Of a DNA stretch of 5,970 bases, positions 1 to 5,945 are shown in pieces. The stretch covers positions 1-5,970 of the forward strand of contig JAGRAS010000113.1 in NCBI GenBank assembly GCA_020434465.1. The letters are read 5' to 3'. Within the stretch, counting starts at the first letter, position 1; each line of letters starts with the position of its first letter. The position numbers and the translations under genes were made by a program. The DNA is from Bdellovibrionales bacterium. Lineage in GTDB: Bacteria; Bdellovibrionota; UBA2361; JAGRAS01. The notes under the pieces were generated by a model, which was given only the letters and a program-made list of their open reading frames with translations, ran no database searches and was not told the DNA's origin.

Positions 1-607
1 AAGTTATTTGTTAGTAGATATGAAAGAAAGAGGGATTGATATTCGACCTTTAAAACAAATTTCAGGTGATGAAGAGTTTAATGAAGTTTTTTTTGACGAT
101 GTTTTTGTACCAAAAGAATATTTAGTTGGTAAAATTGGGGAAGGCTGGAAAATTGCTATTTCAACTTTAATGTATGAAAGAGTTGTATTAACTTTTGCTC
201 GCCAACTACAGTCTGAGACTACTTTAAGATCAATGTTAGCTAAAGAAAAGGGAAGGGCAAGTGAGTCACAGAGGCTTAAGTTATCACAGGCAATTGCTAA
301 AGCATGTGCTGTTAGAGCTCTTGCATACAGTCATTTATTATCTTACGCAGAAGGAAAAACACCTGGTCCAGAAGGATCTTTAGACAAGCTGTTTTGGAGC
401 GAGTCTTTTCAAGAGATATCTAAACTAGCGCTTGAGCTAAACTCTTATAAAGGAGGTTTAAGTGAGGATGATAATGAGGTTGGAGAAGACGTCCATCGTT
501 ACTTATATTCTCGGGGCAGGACTATTGCTGCCGGAACTTCAGAAATTCAAAAGAGTATTATTGCAGAAAGAATTCTTGAATTGCCTCGGCTTAAATTTAG
601 TGAGTAG
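1..607 (+). CDS. Acyl-CoA dehydrogenase, C-terminal part (5' end outside window)
   Basis: This flavoenzyme would oxidise an acyl-CoA to the trans-2-enoyl-CoA in the cytoplasm, passing electrons to an electron-transfer flavoprotein. The frame is open to the left edge (codons from base 2), so about half of a typical 380-400 residue protein is visible. Seen: the middle-domain block GDEEFNEVFFDDVFVP (bases 65-112), the GEGW turn that follows, and the C-terminal FAD-domain signature AAGTSEIQ followed by IIAERILELPR near the stop. In medium-chain enzymes the catalytic Glu sits in a YEGT motif; here that place is Ala (codon 530-532). A Glu in the helix-G context YERV (codon 176-178) matches the alternative catalytic position known from isovaleryl-CoA and long-chain dehydrogenases, so activity is probably retained (inference). 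The gene ends with tandem in-frame stops TAG TAA, directly followed by the next ATG. Family is secure; substrate chain length is not readable. Confidence 0.94.
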   Translation, partial: SYLLVDMKERGIDIRPLKQISGDEEFNEVFFDDVFVPKEYLVGKIGEGWKIAISTLMYERVVLTFARQLQSETTLRSMLAKEKGRASESQRLKLSQAIAKACAVRALAYSHLLSYAEGKTPGPEGSLDKLFWSESFQEISKLALELNSYKGGLSEDDNEVGEDVHRYLYSRGRTIAAGTSEIQKSIIAERILELPRLKFSE

Positions 608-610
608 TAA

Positions 611-2098
611 ATGAGAGATGCAGATCCTCGTGTATTTATAGAGCCTAGCATTTTAGCAAAAAAAAACTTTTGGATTTGGATTGCCTTAATTGCATTACTA
701 GCCTTCGCTTTACGTAGTTATGATATTAGTAATAGACCTTTTCACAATGATGAGGCTGTAAATTTCTTTTTTATCCAACAAACAGAAGCAAAGGGGTATT
801 TTCCATACTCGCATCAGAACTATCACGGCCCCAGCTATTTTTATTTAACAAAAGTTTTTACGGATATTTTTGGATTTAGTGATTATAGCATGAGGTTTTC
901 AGCGATTCTGTGTGGAATGTTACTGATTCCCTTGCTATTAATAAAAAGAAGGGAGGAAGGTGATCTTTCTATAATTTTAGCATCGCTTTTTACCGCTATA
1001 TCTTCAAGTCTTGTTTTTTATTCACGATACGCAATTCATGAAAGTTTATTTTTATTAGTCAGTTCTTCGCTAGCTTTTCTTTTATTTGAGTGGACGATAA
1101 ATAAAAATGTTAAAGCCATTTTTCTTGGTGCAATTTCATTGGCTTTGCTCGTAGCTACTAAAGAAACTTTTATTATTAGTTTGTTTTGTCTCGGGTTAGC
1201 ATATTTATCTTTGGGAAATATTGTTGGTCATCTGAAGTTGTTTGTTAAACATAGACATCTAATCTTTGCTGCTTTGAGCATCTCTATAGTTATGATTGTT
1301 GCTTTTTTTACAGGTGGTTTTAAATGGTTCGATGGGCTTTATGAAATGGTTTTGGCTGTTCCGCAATGGGTTGGCAGGAATGATGCAGATTATGGCCACC
1401 ATAAACCCTTCTGGTATTATTCAAAAATTATTCTTGCAGCTGAACCGCAATTACTTTTTTCCTTAATCTGCCCATTATTATTATTGATAGTGTACGATCT
1501 TAAGTTTATTAGAGAGCTTAGAACGCGGGAAGCTTTATGGATACGTTTTGTGAGTGTTTGGGGGTTTGCTGGATGGCTAGTTTACTCTTTTGTCAAATAC
1601 AAAACTCCTTGGTTGATTATTAACTTTACTTTTCCACTTACGATTGCTAGCGCATGGTGGTTAGCTCTTTTTATTCGAAAAGCTGAAAAATTTTTTAAAA
1701 CAGGAATGTTATTTATTATAGTTGCATTGGTTTTCGGTGGATGGAGTACTTTTCATTATGTTTTTGAAAAGCCATATGGCCCAGGAAATCCATATTCATA
1801 CGTACATACAAACCCGGGATTTCTTGAAATGATGGATTTAATCAAAGAATATCGTAGTAAGTATCCTAGTGCTAAAATACTTGTTGCCCAGACAGGTTAC
1901 TGGCCTTTTCCATATTATATTCGTGAATATGCAAATAATGTAGCCTATATTGGCACAAAAGAACCTGAAAGATTCGCAGACGAGTATGATGTAATTATTC
2001 TTGATCATACTGTTAAATGGGATCCAGCAGGATTTGCTAAGAGATATTTTAGAACTAGTGATGTTGGTGAGGCACATATCTTTTTTAAAAGAAGATAA
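611..2098 (+). CDS. Agl23-like (TIGR03663) polytopic membrane protein, GT-C/GT39-like
   Basis: A 495-residue inner-membrane protein of the 'flippase activity-associated protein Agl23' type, distantly related to dolichyl-phosphate-mannose protein mannosyltransferases. About eleven hydrophobic segments are visible, at roughly residues 20-34, 96-111, 119-136, 146-161, 169-183, 187-204, 217-234, 282-300, 314-329, 334-353 and 363-381. Family hallmarks are present: the acidic pair D47-E48 in RPFHNDEAVN, the H72-G73-P74 tripeptide in the same extracytoplasmic loop, Arg95 and Arg139 as candidates for the conserved arginines, and KTPW at 331-334 followed by INFTFPL. A soluble C-terminal domain (about 384-495) begins with the characteristic GNPYSYVHTNPGFLEMM stretch. 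The predicted role is handling or transfer of a lipid-linked sugar at the membrane; the exact reaction is unproven for the family. The ATG lies three bases after the upstream stop and has only a weak Shine-Dalgarno, suggesting translation coupled to the dehydrogenase gene. An A9 tract covers codons 16-19. The TIGR03662 'YYY' partner often found nearby is not in the window. Confidence 0.9.
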   Translation: MRDADPRVFIEPSILAKKNFWIWIALIALLAFALRSYDISNRPFHNDEAVNFFFIQQTEAKGYFPYSHQNYHGPSYFYLTKVFTDIFGFSDYSMRFSAILCGMLLIPLLLIKRREEGDLSIILASLFTAISSSLVFYSRYAIHESLFLLVSSSLAFLLFEWTINKNVKAIFLGAISLALLVATKETFIISLFCLGLAYLSLGNIVGHLKLFVKHRHLIFAALSISIVMIVAFFTGGFKWFDGLYEMVLAVPQWVGRNDADYGHHKPFWYYSKIILAAEPQLLFSLICPLLLLIVYDLKFIRELRTREALWIRFVSVWGFAGWLVYSFVKYKTPWLIINFTFPLTIASAWWLALFIRKAEKFFKTGMLFIIVALVFGGWSTFHYVFEKPYGPGNPYSYVHTNPGFLEMMDLIKEYRSKYPSAKILVAQTGYWPFPYYIREYANNVAYIGTKEPERFADEYDVIILDHTVKWDPAGFAKRYFRTSDVGEAHIFFKRR

Positions 2099-2120
2099 GA
2101 GGTCTAGTATCGAAGTTAGT

Positions 2121-2150
2121 TTGCCAGGATAATTCCCCCATTGTTCTATT
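2121..2150 (+). promoter_or_regulatory. Possible sigma70-type promoter for the lipoprotein gene pair
   Basis: TTGCCA at 2121-2126 matches the -35 consensus at five of six bases. An extended -10-like TG-N followed by TCTATT (2145-2150, four of six) lies 18 bases downstream. The position, about 40 bases ahead of the lipoprotein start, is sensible. In AT-rich DNA such matches arise often by chance, so this is a weak call. Confidence 0.3.
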
Positions 2151-2182
2151 TTTTTATTAAAGTTAAACTCGGGTAAGTTGAT

Positions 2183-2186
2183 GGAG
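2183..2186 (+). promoter_or_regulatory. Shine-Dalgarno GGAG for the lipoprotein gene
   Basis: GGAG lies five bases upstream of the ATG at 2192 and supports this start. It is also the start that gives a well-formed lipoprotein signal peptide. Confidence 0.6.
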
Positions 2187-2191
2187 TTTTT

Positions 2192-2497
2192 ATGAAAAAA
2201 AGATTTCTTGCATTTCTGCTTATATTGATACTTTCTGGTTGTCACAACGTTAGTATGACTAGTGGCCAACCAGGCAACGGGCATGTTGTTGAAACGCGTA
2301 AACATATGTTTGCGTTTGGTTTAGCAGGGGGTGATTCTGAAATTAATTTAAGTCAAGTTTGCCCTGGAGGTGTTGCTAAGATTGATGATCAAATTACATT
2401 TTATGACGCCGCACTATCAATAGCATCAGTTGGAATTTACACTCCAAGAACTGTTAGTGTTGAATGTGTTACGTCATTGACAAGCGATAAAGGATAA
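2192..2497 (+). CDS. Small Bor-like lipoprotein
   Basis: A 101-residue predicted lipoprotein. The N-terminus has two lysines and an arginine, a hydrophobic core and the lipobox L14-S15-G16-C17, so Cys17 should be lipidated after signal peptidase II cleavage. The residue after Cys is His, not Asp, which would favour the outer membrane in a Gram-negative cell. The mature part resembles the phage lambda Bor/Iss family: an F-x-F/S-G-L-like segment (40-44), a Cys followed by a GG pair (C57-P-G-G60), a D-D-Q-I-T-F stretch, and near the end the SVGIYTP block (79-85) followed by VSVEC. The two mature cysteines (57 and 92) match the Bor cysteines and could form a disulfide. Bor is known for serum resistance in lysogens; Bor relatives also occur on chromosomes with no known role, and nothing phage-like is seen here. 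The next gene starts two bases after the stop, so the two are almost certainly co-transcribed. The assignment rests on short motifs recalled from memory. Confidence 0.78.
   Translation: MKKRFLAFLLILILSGCHNVSMTSGQPGNGHVVETRKHMFAFGLAGGDSEINLSQVCPGGVAKIDDQITFYDAALSIASVGIYTPRTVSVECVTSLTSDKG
2489..2494 (+). promoter_or_regulatory. Shine-Dalgarno AAAGGA for the secreted-protein gene
   Basis: AAAGGA sits five bases before the ATG at 2500, inside the last codons of the lipoprotein gene. This makes translational coupling of the pair likely and decides the start. Confidence 0.6.
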
Positions 2498-2499
2498 AA

Positions 2500-3090
2500 A
2501 TGCTCAAAAATAAATGCATTATTACGAGAATTTCTTTACTTACTATCATAGTCTTATTTATTCCAATCTTATCTTTTGCAAGTTCTTCTACTCCTAAAGA
2601 GATTGTTCAATCTGTTGTAGAAGAAATGAAAGCTTCGGGTAGTCCAAGCCCAATTTTAGATCATGTGCATTGGCCTACTGCGTACTCAAGTTTCCCTGCT
2701 GCTGAGCGCAGAGCAATGGGAGTTAATAGTCCCGAAGAATTGAAGTCTCATATGCGTTCCGTTATGAGTAATCCAAAGGCCTTTATGCAGCAGCAGATGG
2801 ATGCAAGGATTGGGGGTATGCCTCAGCAACAACAAGAGATGATGAAACAGGCGATGTTGGGAATGATGTCTCAGGTAGATGAGAAGATTAAGGAAATGAA
2901 GCAAAAAATAGTTAATACAGAATATGAAATTTCCAATGAAATAATCAGTGGTAATAATGCAACTGTAGACATTACAGCTTTGTTAGATGGAAATGTTAAA
3001 AACACTACTGTTGAAATGAGAAAAATTGATGGAGAGTGGTACTTTCCTACTGTTGATTTTGCAAAAGAAAGTGGTGCTAATTTCGGATAG
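2500..3090 (+). CDS. Secreted protein of unknown function with Met/Gln-rich central region
   Basis: A 196-residue exported protein that I do not recognise as a named family. Residues 1-27 form a signal peptide: basic start, hydrophobic core about 11-24, and a likely signal peptidase I site after S25-F26-A27. Residues 32-45 look helical. Residues 85-137 are strikingly rich in methionine (11) and glutamine (10), with MxxxM pairs at 85/89, 96/100, 115/119 and 119/123. The last third (about 138-187) reads as beta-strands, ending in MRKIDGEWYFPTVDF. The 'DGEWYFP' ending resembles NTF2-like or DUF4878-type periplasmic proteins, where a Trp closes the cone-shaped sheet; that is inference from a short motif. 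AAAGGA at 2489-2494, five bases before the ATG, overlaps the stop of the lipoprotein gene and supports this start. The tight pairing suggests both proteins act together in the periplasm or at the outer membrane. Confidence 0.85.
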   Translation: MLKNKCIITRISLLTIIVLFIPILSFASSSTPKEIVQSVVEEMKASGSPSPILDHVHWPTAYSSFPAAERRAMGVNSPEELKSHMRSVMSNPKAFMQQQMDARIGGMPQQQQEMMKQAMLGMMSQVDEKIKEMKQKIVNTEYEISNEIISGNNATVDITALLDGNVKNTTVEMRKIDGEWYFPTVDFAKESGANFG

Positions 3091-3307
3091 ATTTAATCTT
3101 TGTTCAAGATTGGTACTTATAGGTCAATTTATAATTTATATTTCTCAAGCAATTACAGGCTAATAGTCTTCATTTTCTGTTTTAGTTCATTGAATAATCA
3201 GCCGATTTCATAAAATAAAGCTAACTTAATTTATTAACTCGCAAAGTCTCAAAGACCTAGAGTAAGTAAAAAGCAAAATATTTACGTCTTTTTAGAGTGC
3301 TTCACTA
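3091..3307. other. AT-rich intergenic region between secreted protein and GT2-TPR gene
   Basis: This 217-base gap holds no convincing ORF on either strand. Just after the upstream stop is a perfect but all-weak hairpin (3095-3100 with 3106-3111, five-base loop) that lacks a following T run, so it is not a good terminator. A perfect TATAAT at 3130-3135 has no matching -35 at proper spacing. A small GTCT/AGAC inverted repeat lies at about 3246-3256. It probably contains the promoter for the glycosyltransferase gene. Confidence 0.55.
3190..3216 (+). promoter_or_regulatory. Weak promoter candidate for the GT2-TPR gene
   Basis: TTGAAT (3190-3195) and TAAAAT (3211-3216) resemble -35 and -10 elements, but the 15-base spacer is shorter than the usual 16-18. 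It would leave a leader of about 85 bases before the ATG at 3308. Listed because the gene needs a promoter in this gap and this is one of the better pairs. Confidence 0.2.
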
Positions 3308-4672
3308 ATGGGAACGATTTCACTTTGCATGATTGTAAGGGATGAGCAGGAACTTATCGGTCAATGCTTGAGTAGTGTTTCACGCCTAGTAGACGAGATT
3401 GTGATTGTAGATACTGGTTCTATTGATCGTACTATTGAGATTGCAAAAAGTTTTGGAGCAAGAGTCTATCAACGTCCATGGGATAATGACTTTGCTGCAG
3501 CAAGAAATTTATCATTAGAAATGGCGAGTAAAGATTGGATATTAGTGCTTGATGCAGATGAAGCTTTAGATCTCAAAACTTGCCAGCAGATTAAAGATTT
3601 TCTTAAGCAAAAAAAAGAGTGCTACTTGCTTACGCAGAGACATTATACAGATGATTTTAAGACGGCTGGTTTTGTAGCTTGTAAAGGAGAGTTTTCAGAT
3701 TTTGAAAAAAAATATCTTGGATATTTTGAAACTGGTGTTACTCGGCTTTTTCCAAATCACCCACAAATACGTTTTACTTTTCCAATTCACGAGTTAGTTG
3801 AACCTTCAATTTACGCCTTAAATAAATACAACATCCTGGATAAAAAAACATTGATTCATCATTATGGTCATGCTCCTGAGCAGAAGAAATTAAAAGATGA
3901 ATTTAAAAGAAATCTTTATAGGAAGCTTGGAGAAGAGAAGATCATTGCAAATCCAAATGCAGCAAAGCCTTATTTTGAGCTTGGAGTGTTACTGCTAGAG
4001 AGTAGTAAGTCTACAGATATTGAAGATGCAGTTGGCTATTTATCTAAAGCTGCTGAACTAAATGGCCAGTCACCTGAAACTTTGATGAATTTAGGATATG
4101 CATTAATGCAATTAGGTAAGTATGAAGAGTCAGGCATAGTTCTAACTGAAGCTGTTCAAAAAGATCCTAGCTTTGTTGATGCTTGGATAAATTTAAGTGC
4201 GTTATTTAAAAAAGTAAAAAACTTTACAGATGCAGAAAGATGCTTGTTAAAAGCTTATTATTTTGATCATGAAAAAAATAAACCTCATATTTTAATCAAT
4301 CTCGGCTTGTTGCAAATTGAATCAGGAAAGTTAAATGAAGCTAAGGAAAGCCTTAGTAAAGCTGTAGAGATAATTCCTAACTCTTTTGATGCATTGAAAG
4401 GTTTAGCTGTTCTTTATTATAAGCAAGCTGATTATGAAAAAGCTTGGCAATTAATGCAGAAGGCTGCCACGCTAGGAGTGAAGCCGATTGAAACCCATTA
4501 CTATCTTGCATGTGTTTTGCGTGGCTTAGGAAAAGCTAGTGAAGCATTAAGGGAGCTGCAAGATGCAAAACAGGCTGCAAAAGACGAGTTTGATAAGGGT
4601 TGTATAGATTCTCTCTTAATCCAAGCGATAGACAGAGAGTATGAATTATTAAAAAAGAGCTGTGGTGTTTAA
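3308..4672 (+). CDS. Family 2 glycosyltransferase fused to C-terminal TPR repeats
   Basis: A 454-residue cytoplasmic enzyme with an N-terminal GT-A fold GT2 domain (about 1-215) and a TPR array. The GT2 part shows ISLCMIVRDE (4-13) with the first strand and nucleotide-binding start, VDTGSIDRT (34-42), the N-D-F-A-A-A-R-N block (60-67) and the metal/nucleotide-binding D82-A83-D84-E85. A conserved IHHYGHAPEQKK (183-194) closes the domain. About six tetratricopeptide units follow, around 219-252, 255-288, 289-322, 326-359, 360-393 and 394-428, carrying typical NLG, A-L and A/P positions. This SunS-like GT2-TPR layout is widespread; the TPRs probably bind an acceptor protein or a partner. No signal peptide or membrane segment is seen. 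The ATG is the first start after an in-frame TAG at 3293-3295, and the first beta-strand begins immediately, so the start is firm although its Shine-Dalgarno (AGAG, 3294-3297) is weak. Donor and acceptor are not readable from sequence. Confidence 0.95.
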   Translation: MGTISLCMIVRDEQELIGQCLSSVSRLVDEIVIVDTGSIDRTIEIAKSFGARVYQRPWDNDFAAARNLSLEMASKDWILVLDADEALDLKTCQQIKDFLKQKKECYLLTQRHYTDDFKTAGFVACKGEFSDFEKKYLGYFETGVTRLFPNHPQIRFTFPIHELVEPSIYALNKYNILDKKTLIHHYGHAPEQKKLKDEFKRNLYRKLGEEKIIANPNAAKPYFELGVLLLESSKSTDIEDAVGYLSKAAELNGQSPETLMNLGYALMQLGKYEESGIVLTEAVQKDPSFVDAWINLSALFKKVKNFTDAERCLLKAYYFDHEKNKPHILINLGLLQIESGKLNEAKESLSKAVEIIPNSFDALKGLAVLYYKQADYEKAWQLMQKAATLGVKPIETHYYLACVLRGLGKASEALRELQDAKQAAKDEFDKGCIDSLLIQAIDREYELLKKSCGV

Positions 4673-4673
4673 A

Positions 4674-5741
4674 CTATTTCCCTAGCTTTTCTGCTAAAAG
4701 TTCTTCAAGTTTTTGAGTTAAGTTTACAGCGCTTTTTTCCCAAGTAAGTTCTTTTGATCTTTTCATAGCAGCAATTGCAAGCTTATCTAATTCATTTTTA
4801 TTCTCAAATAAATAGCAAATCTTTTCAACAAAGTTTTCAATAAATTCAACTGTTCCTGGTTTGTCTGCTATTAAACATCCGGCATCAGCAATAGTTTCTG
4901 GTAAGGCACCTAATGAACTAGTTATCGGCACACACCCAGCAGCCATTGCTTCTATAGCAGTTATGCAACTTGTCTCTTCAAAAGTATTGGGATAGGCCAA
5001 AATGCTAGCAGCTTTCATTTCTTTTGCCAGTTCAACTTGTGTTATCGGTTCAGAAACGATGCAGTTTTTTAACTTTGATAGTCTTTCTTTGCATAACTGA
5101 TACTCTTTAATGCTAAAACTATCTAAGGGGTAAAGAGTTTCTCCGCTAAAAACTTTAAACTCAGCGTCGGGATGTTTAGATAGAATTTTTTCAAAAATCT
5201 CAGGCATCAATTTTAACCCGCGAAAGGGTGCACTTGAGTAAATCAAACGTTTAGGATGCTTTTTACTATCAATTTCAAAACGACTTGGATCTATTCCATT
5301 TTTAAGCACAAAAGTTTTGCTTTCTGGAAATCCCGAATTATCGCAAAAAGTTTGTTTATGCCAATTACTAACTACTAACAGCTGATCAATGCCAGCTATT
5401 ACTCTGTTATCTCCAATTCCAAAGCTGACAGGTTGATCGTGATTATCTCCAGTCCAAAGACATTTAATTTTTGCTTTTGGATAGGTTATCGCAGTTAGCC
5501 AATTTCTAACTGCAATTAGAACATCTAATTCACCAAGATGTGGGATTGCACTATGTTTTAAATAAAGTGGTTCAGAAGGGGGCGGGTTAGGGTGATTTGT
5601 TAAAACTACAACTTGATGCCCAAGTTTGTATAAGCTTTCAGCAAGCTTTATTACCCCAGTTTCAGTTCCACCTAACGCTCTTTCTAAAAGACTATTAGCG
5701 TGAAATGGAACGCCTGCTAATGCAAAAATACCTATCTTCAT
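4674..5741 (-). CDS. GT4-type (GT-B fold) glycosyltransferase
   Basis: A 355-residue retaining-type glycosyltransferase with two Rossmann-like halves and typical GT4 length. Seen in order: an MKIGIFAL strand at the N-terminus; a glycine-rich acceptor-side loop ALGGTETG (22-29); SLYKLGHQVVVLTNHP (36-51); VVSNWHK (123-129); KNGIDPSRF (147-155), the usual inter-domain signature; YSSAPFRGL (168-176), which supplies the donor-phosphate Arg/Gly; and the C-terminal EX7E motif with E256 and E264 in FEETSCITAIEAMAAG, followed by PITSSLGALPETI. The protein is cytoplasmic or peripheral, with no membrane span. It probably adds a hexose from a nucleotide sugar to a growing glycan; donor and acceptor are unknown. 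It is transcribed against the GT2-TPR gene, with stop codons one base apart (4673). No strong Shine-Dalgarno precedes the ATG. Confidence 0.95.
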   Translation of the reverse strand: MKIGIFALAGVPFHANSLLERALGGTETGVIKLAESLYKLGHQVVVLTNHPNPPPSEPLYLKHSAIPHLGELDVLIAVRNWLTAITYPKAKIKCLWTGDNHDQPVSFGIGDNRVIAGIDQLLVVSNWHKQTFCDNSGFPESKTFVLKNGIDPSRFEIDSKKHPKRLIYSSAPFRGLKLMPEIFEKILSKHPDAEFKVFSGETLYPLDSFSIKEYQLCKERLSKLKNCIVSEPITQVELAKEMKAASILAYPNTFEETSCITAIEAMAAGCVPITSSLGALPETIADAGCLIADKPGTVEFIENFVEKICYLFENKNELDKLAIAAMKRSKELTWEKSAVNLTQKLEELLAEKLGK

Positions 5742-5780
5742 TATTTAAAGGTAATACCCTATCTCTAAAGACAAAAGAGG

Positions 5781-5809
5781 CATAAATAAATTTGCTTAAG
5801 AATTTTCAA
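5781..5809 (-). promoter_or_regulatory. Weak promoter candidate for the GT4 gene
   Basis: On the minus strand, TTGAAA (complement of 5804-5809; five of six to the -35 consensus) and TTTATG (complement of 5781-5786; three of six to the -10) are 17 bases apart. They lie about 40 bases ahead of the GT4 start. The -10 match is poor, so confidence is low. Confidence 0.22.
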
Positions 5810-5820
5810 ATAGTTAAAAT
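5792..5820 (+). promoter_or_regulatory. Promoter-like pair reading rightward into the hairpin region
   Basis: TTGCTT (5792-5797) and TAAAAT (5815-5820; five of six) are separated by 17 bases, ideal sigma70 spacing. Transcription would start about 5827 and run through the inverted repeat. It overlaps the minus-strand candidate, giving a divergent arrangement. Chance occurrence in AT-rich DNA is possible. Confidence 0.3.
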
Positions 5821-5870
5821 TGATATGCGACTTGATGATAAGGTTATTTGGGTCTTTTAGGGGATTATTG

Positions 5871-5918
5871 ATGAAAATTCTGCCTAAGTCGAACTTCTTA
5901 AATAGCTTTTATGGCTAG
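5871..5918 (+). other. Possible 15-codon leader ORF overlapping the inverted repeat
   Basis: An ATG at 5871 is preceded by AGGGG (5859-5863) at seven bases, the best Shine-Dalgarno in this region. The frame encodes MKILPKSNFLNSFYG and stops with TAG at 5916-5918, just inside the right arm of the inverted repeat. A ribosome translating it would unwind the left arm. The layout resembles a leader peptide, but there is no run of one regulatory amino acid and no comparative support. Confidence 0.2.
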
Positions 5919-5939
5919 TTTAGAAGTTCGATTTAAGGC
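5882..5939. repeat. Long imperfect inverted repeat / hairpin
   Basis: The left arm 5882-5906 and right arm 5914-5939 are near-complementary over about 25 bases around a seven-base loop (5907-5913). The core TCGAACTTCT / AGAAGTTCGA is a perfect ten-base match. The outer GCC/GGC and inner TAGC/GCTA ends also pair, with a one-base bulge and a few mismatches. No T run follows on the plus strand; on the minus strand the arm is followed only by a broken AGAATTTTC. It is therefore not a standard terminator. It could be an RNA structure, a protein-binding palindrome or a small dispersed palindromic repeat. Confidence 0.7.
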
Positions 5940-5945
5940 CGAGGG

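Larger units (their letters stand above)
2099..2191. other. Short intergenic spacer with promoter-like elements
   Basis: This 93-base gap separates the Agl23-like gene from the lipoprotein gene. It contains a promoter-like pair, listed separately, and a T7 run at 2149-2155. No stable G+C-rich hairpin precedes the T run, so I do not call an intrinsic terminator. Read-through from the upstream genes into the lipoprotein pair is therefore possible. Confidence 0.6.

Noticed and set aside
1838..2305. 155-codon open frame on the minus strand
   Set aside because: It lies antisense to the end of the well-supported Agl23-like gene and the start of the lipoprotein gene, has no domain-like sequence and no credible translation signal.
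2192..2497. Prophage remnant, because Bor is a phage-encoded protein
   Set aside because: No integrase, capsid, lysis or regulatory phage gene and no att-like repeats are visible, and the flanking genes are chromosomal-type.
2686..2904. 72-codon open frame on the minus strand, rich in Leu and His
   Set aside because: It mirrors the Met/Gln-rich codons of the secreted protein gene; the Leu/His bias is what the complement of CAG/ATG-rich DNA produces.
3095..3111. Terminator after the secreted-protein gene
   Set aside because: The six-base stem AATCTT/AAGATT has a single G-C pair and no T run after it; it is too weak to call.
5825..5860. 11-codon ORF just after the rightward promoter-like pair
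   Set aside because: It has no Shine-Dalgarno and its ATG would lie at or before the likely transcription start.
5882..5939. Integron attC-like recombination site
   Set aside because: The ends GCCTAAG and TTTAAGGC loosely recall attC outer boxes, but the required G-TT core triplet and the paired inner boxes are missing, and no integrase or cassette array is seen.
5882..5939. Intrinsic terminator
   Set aside because: The stem is followed by CGAGGGGGG on the plus strand and only a broken short T run on the minus strand, so the U-tract requirement is not met.
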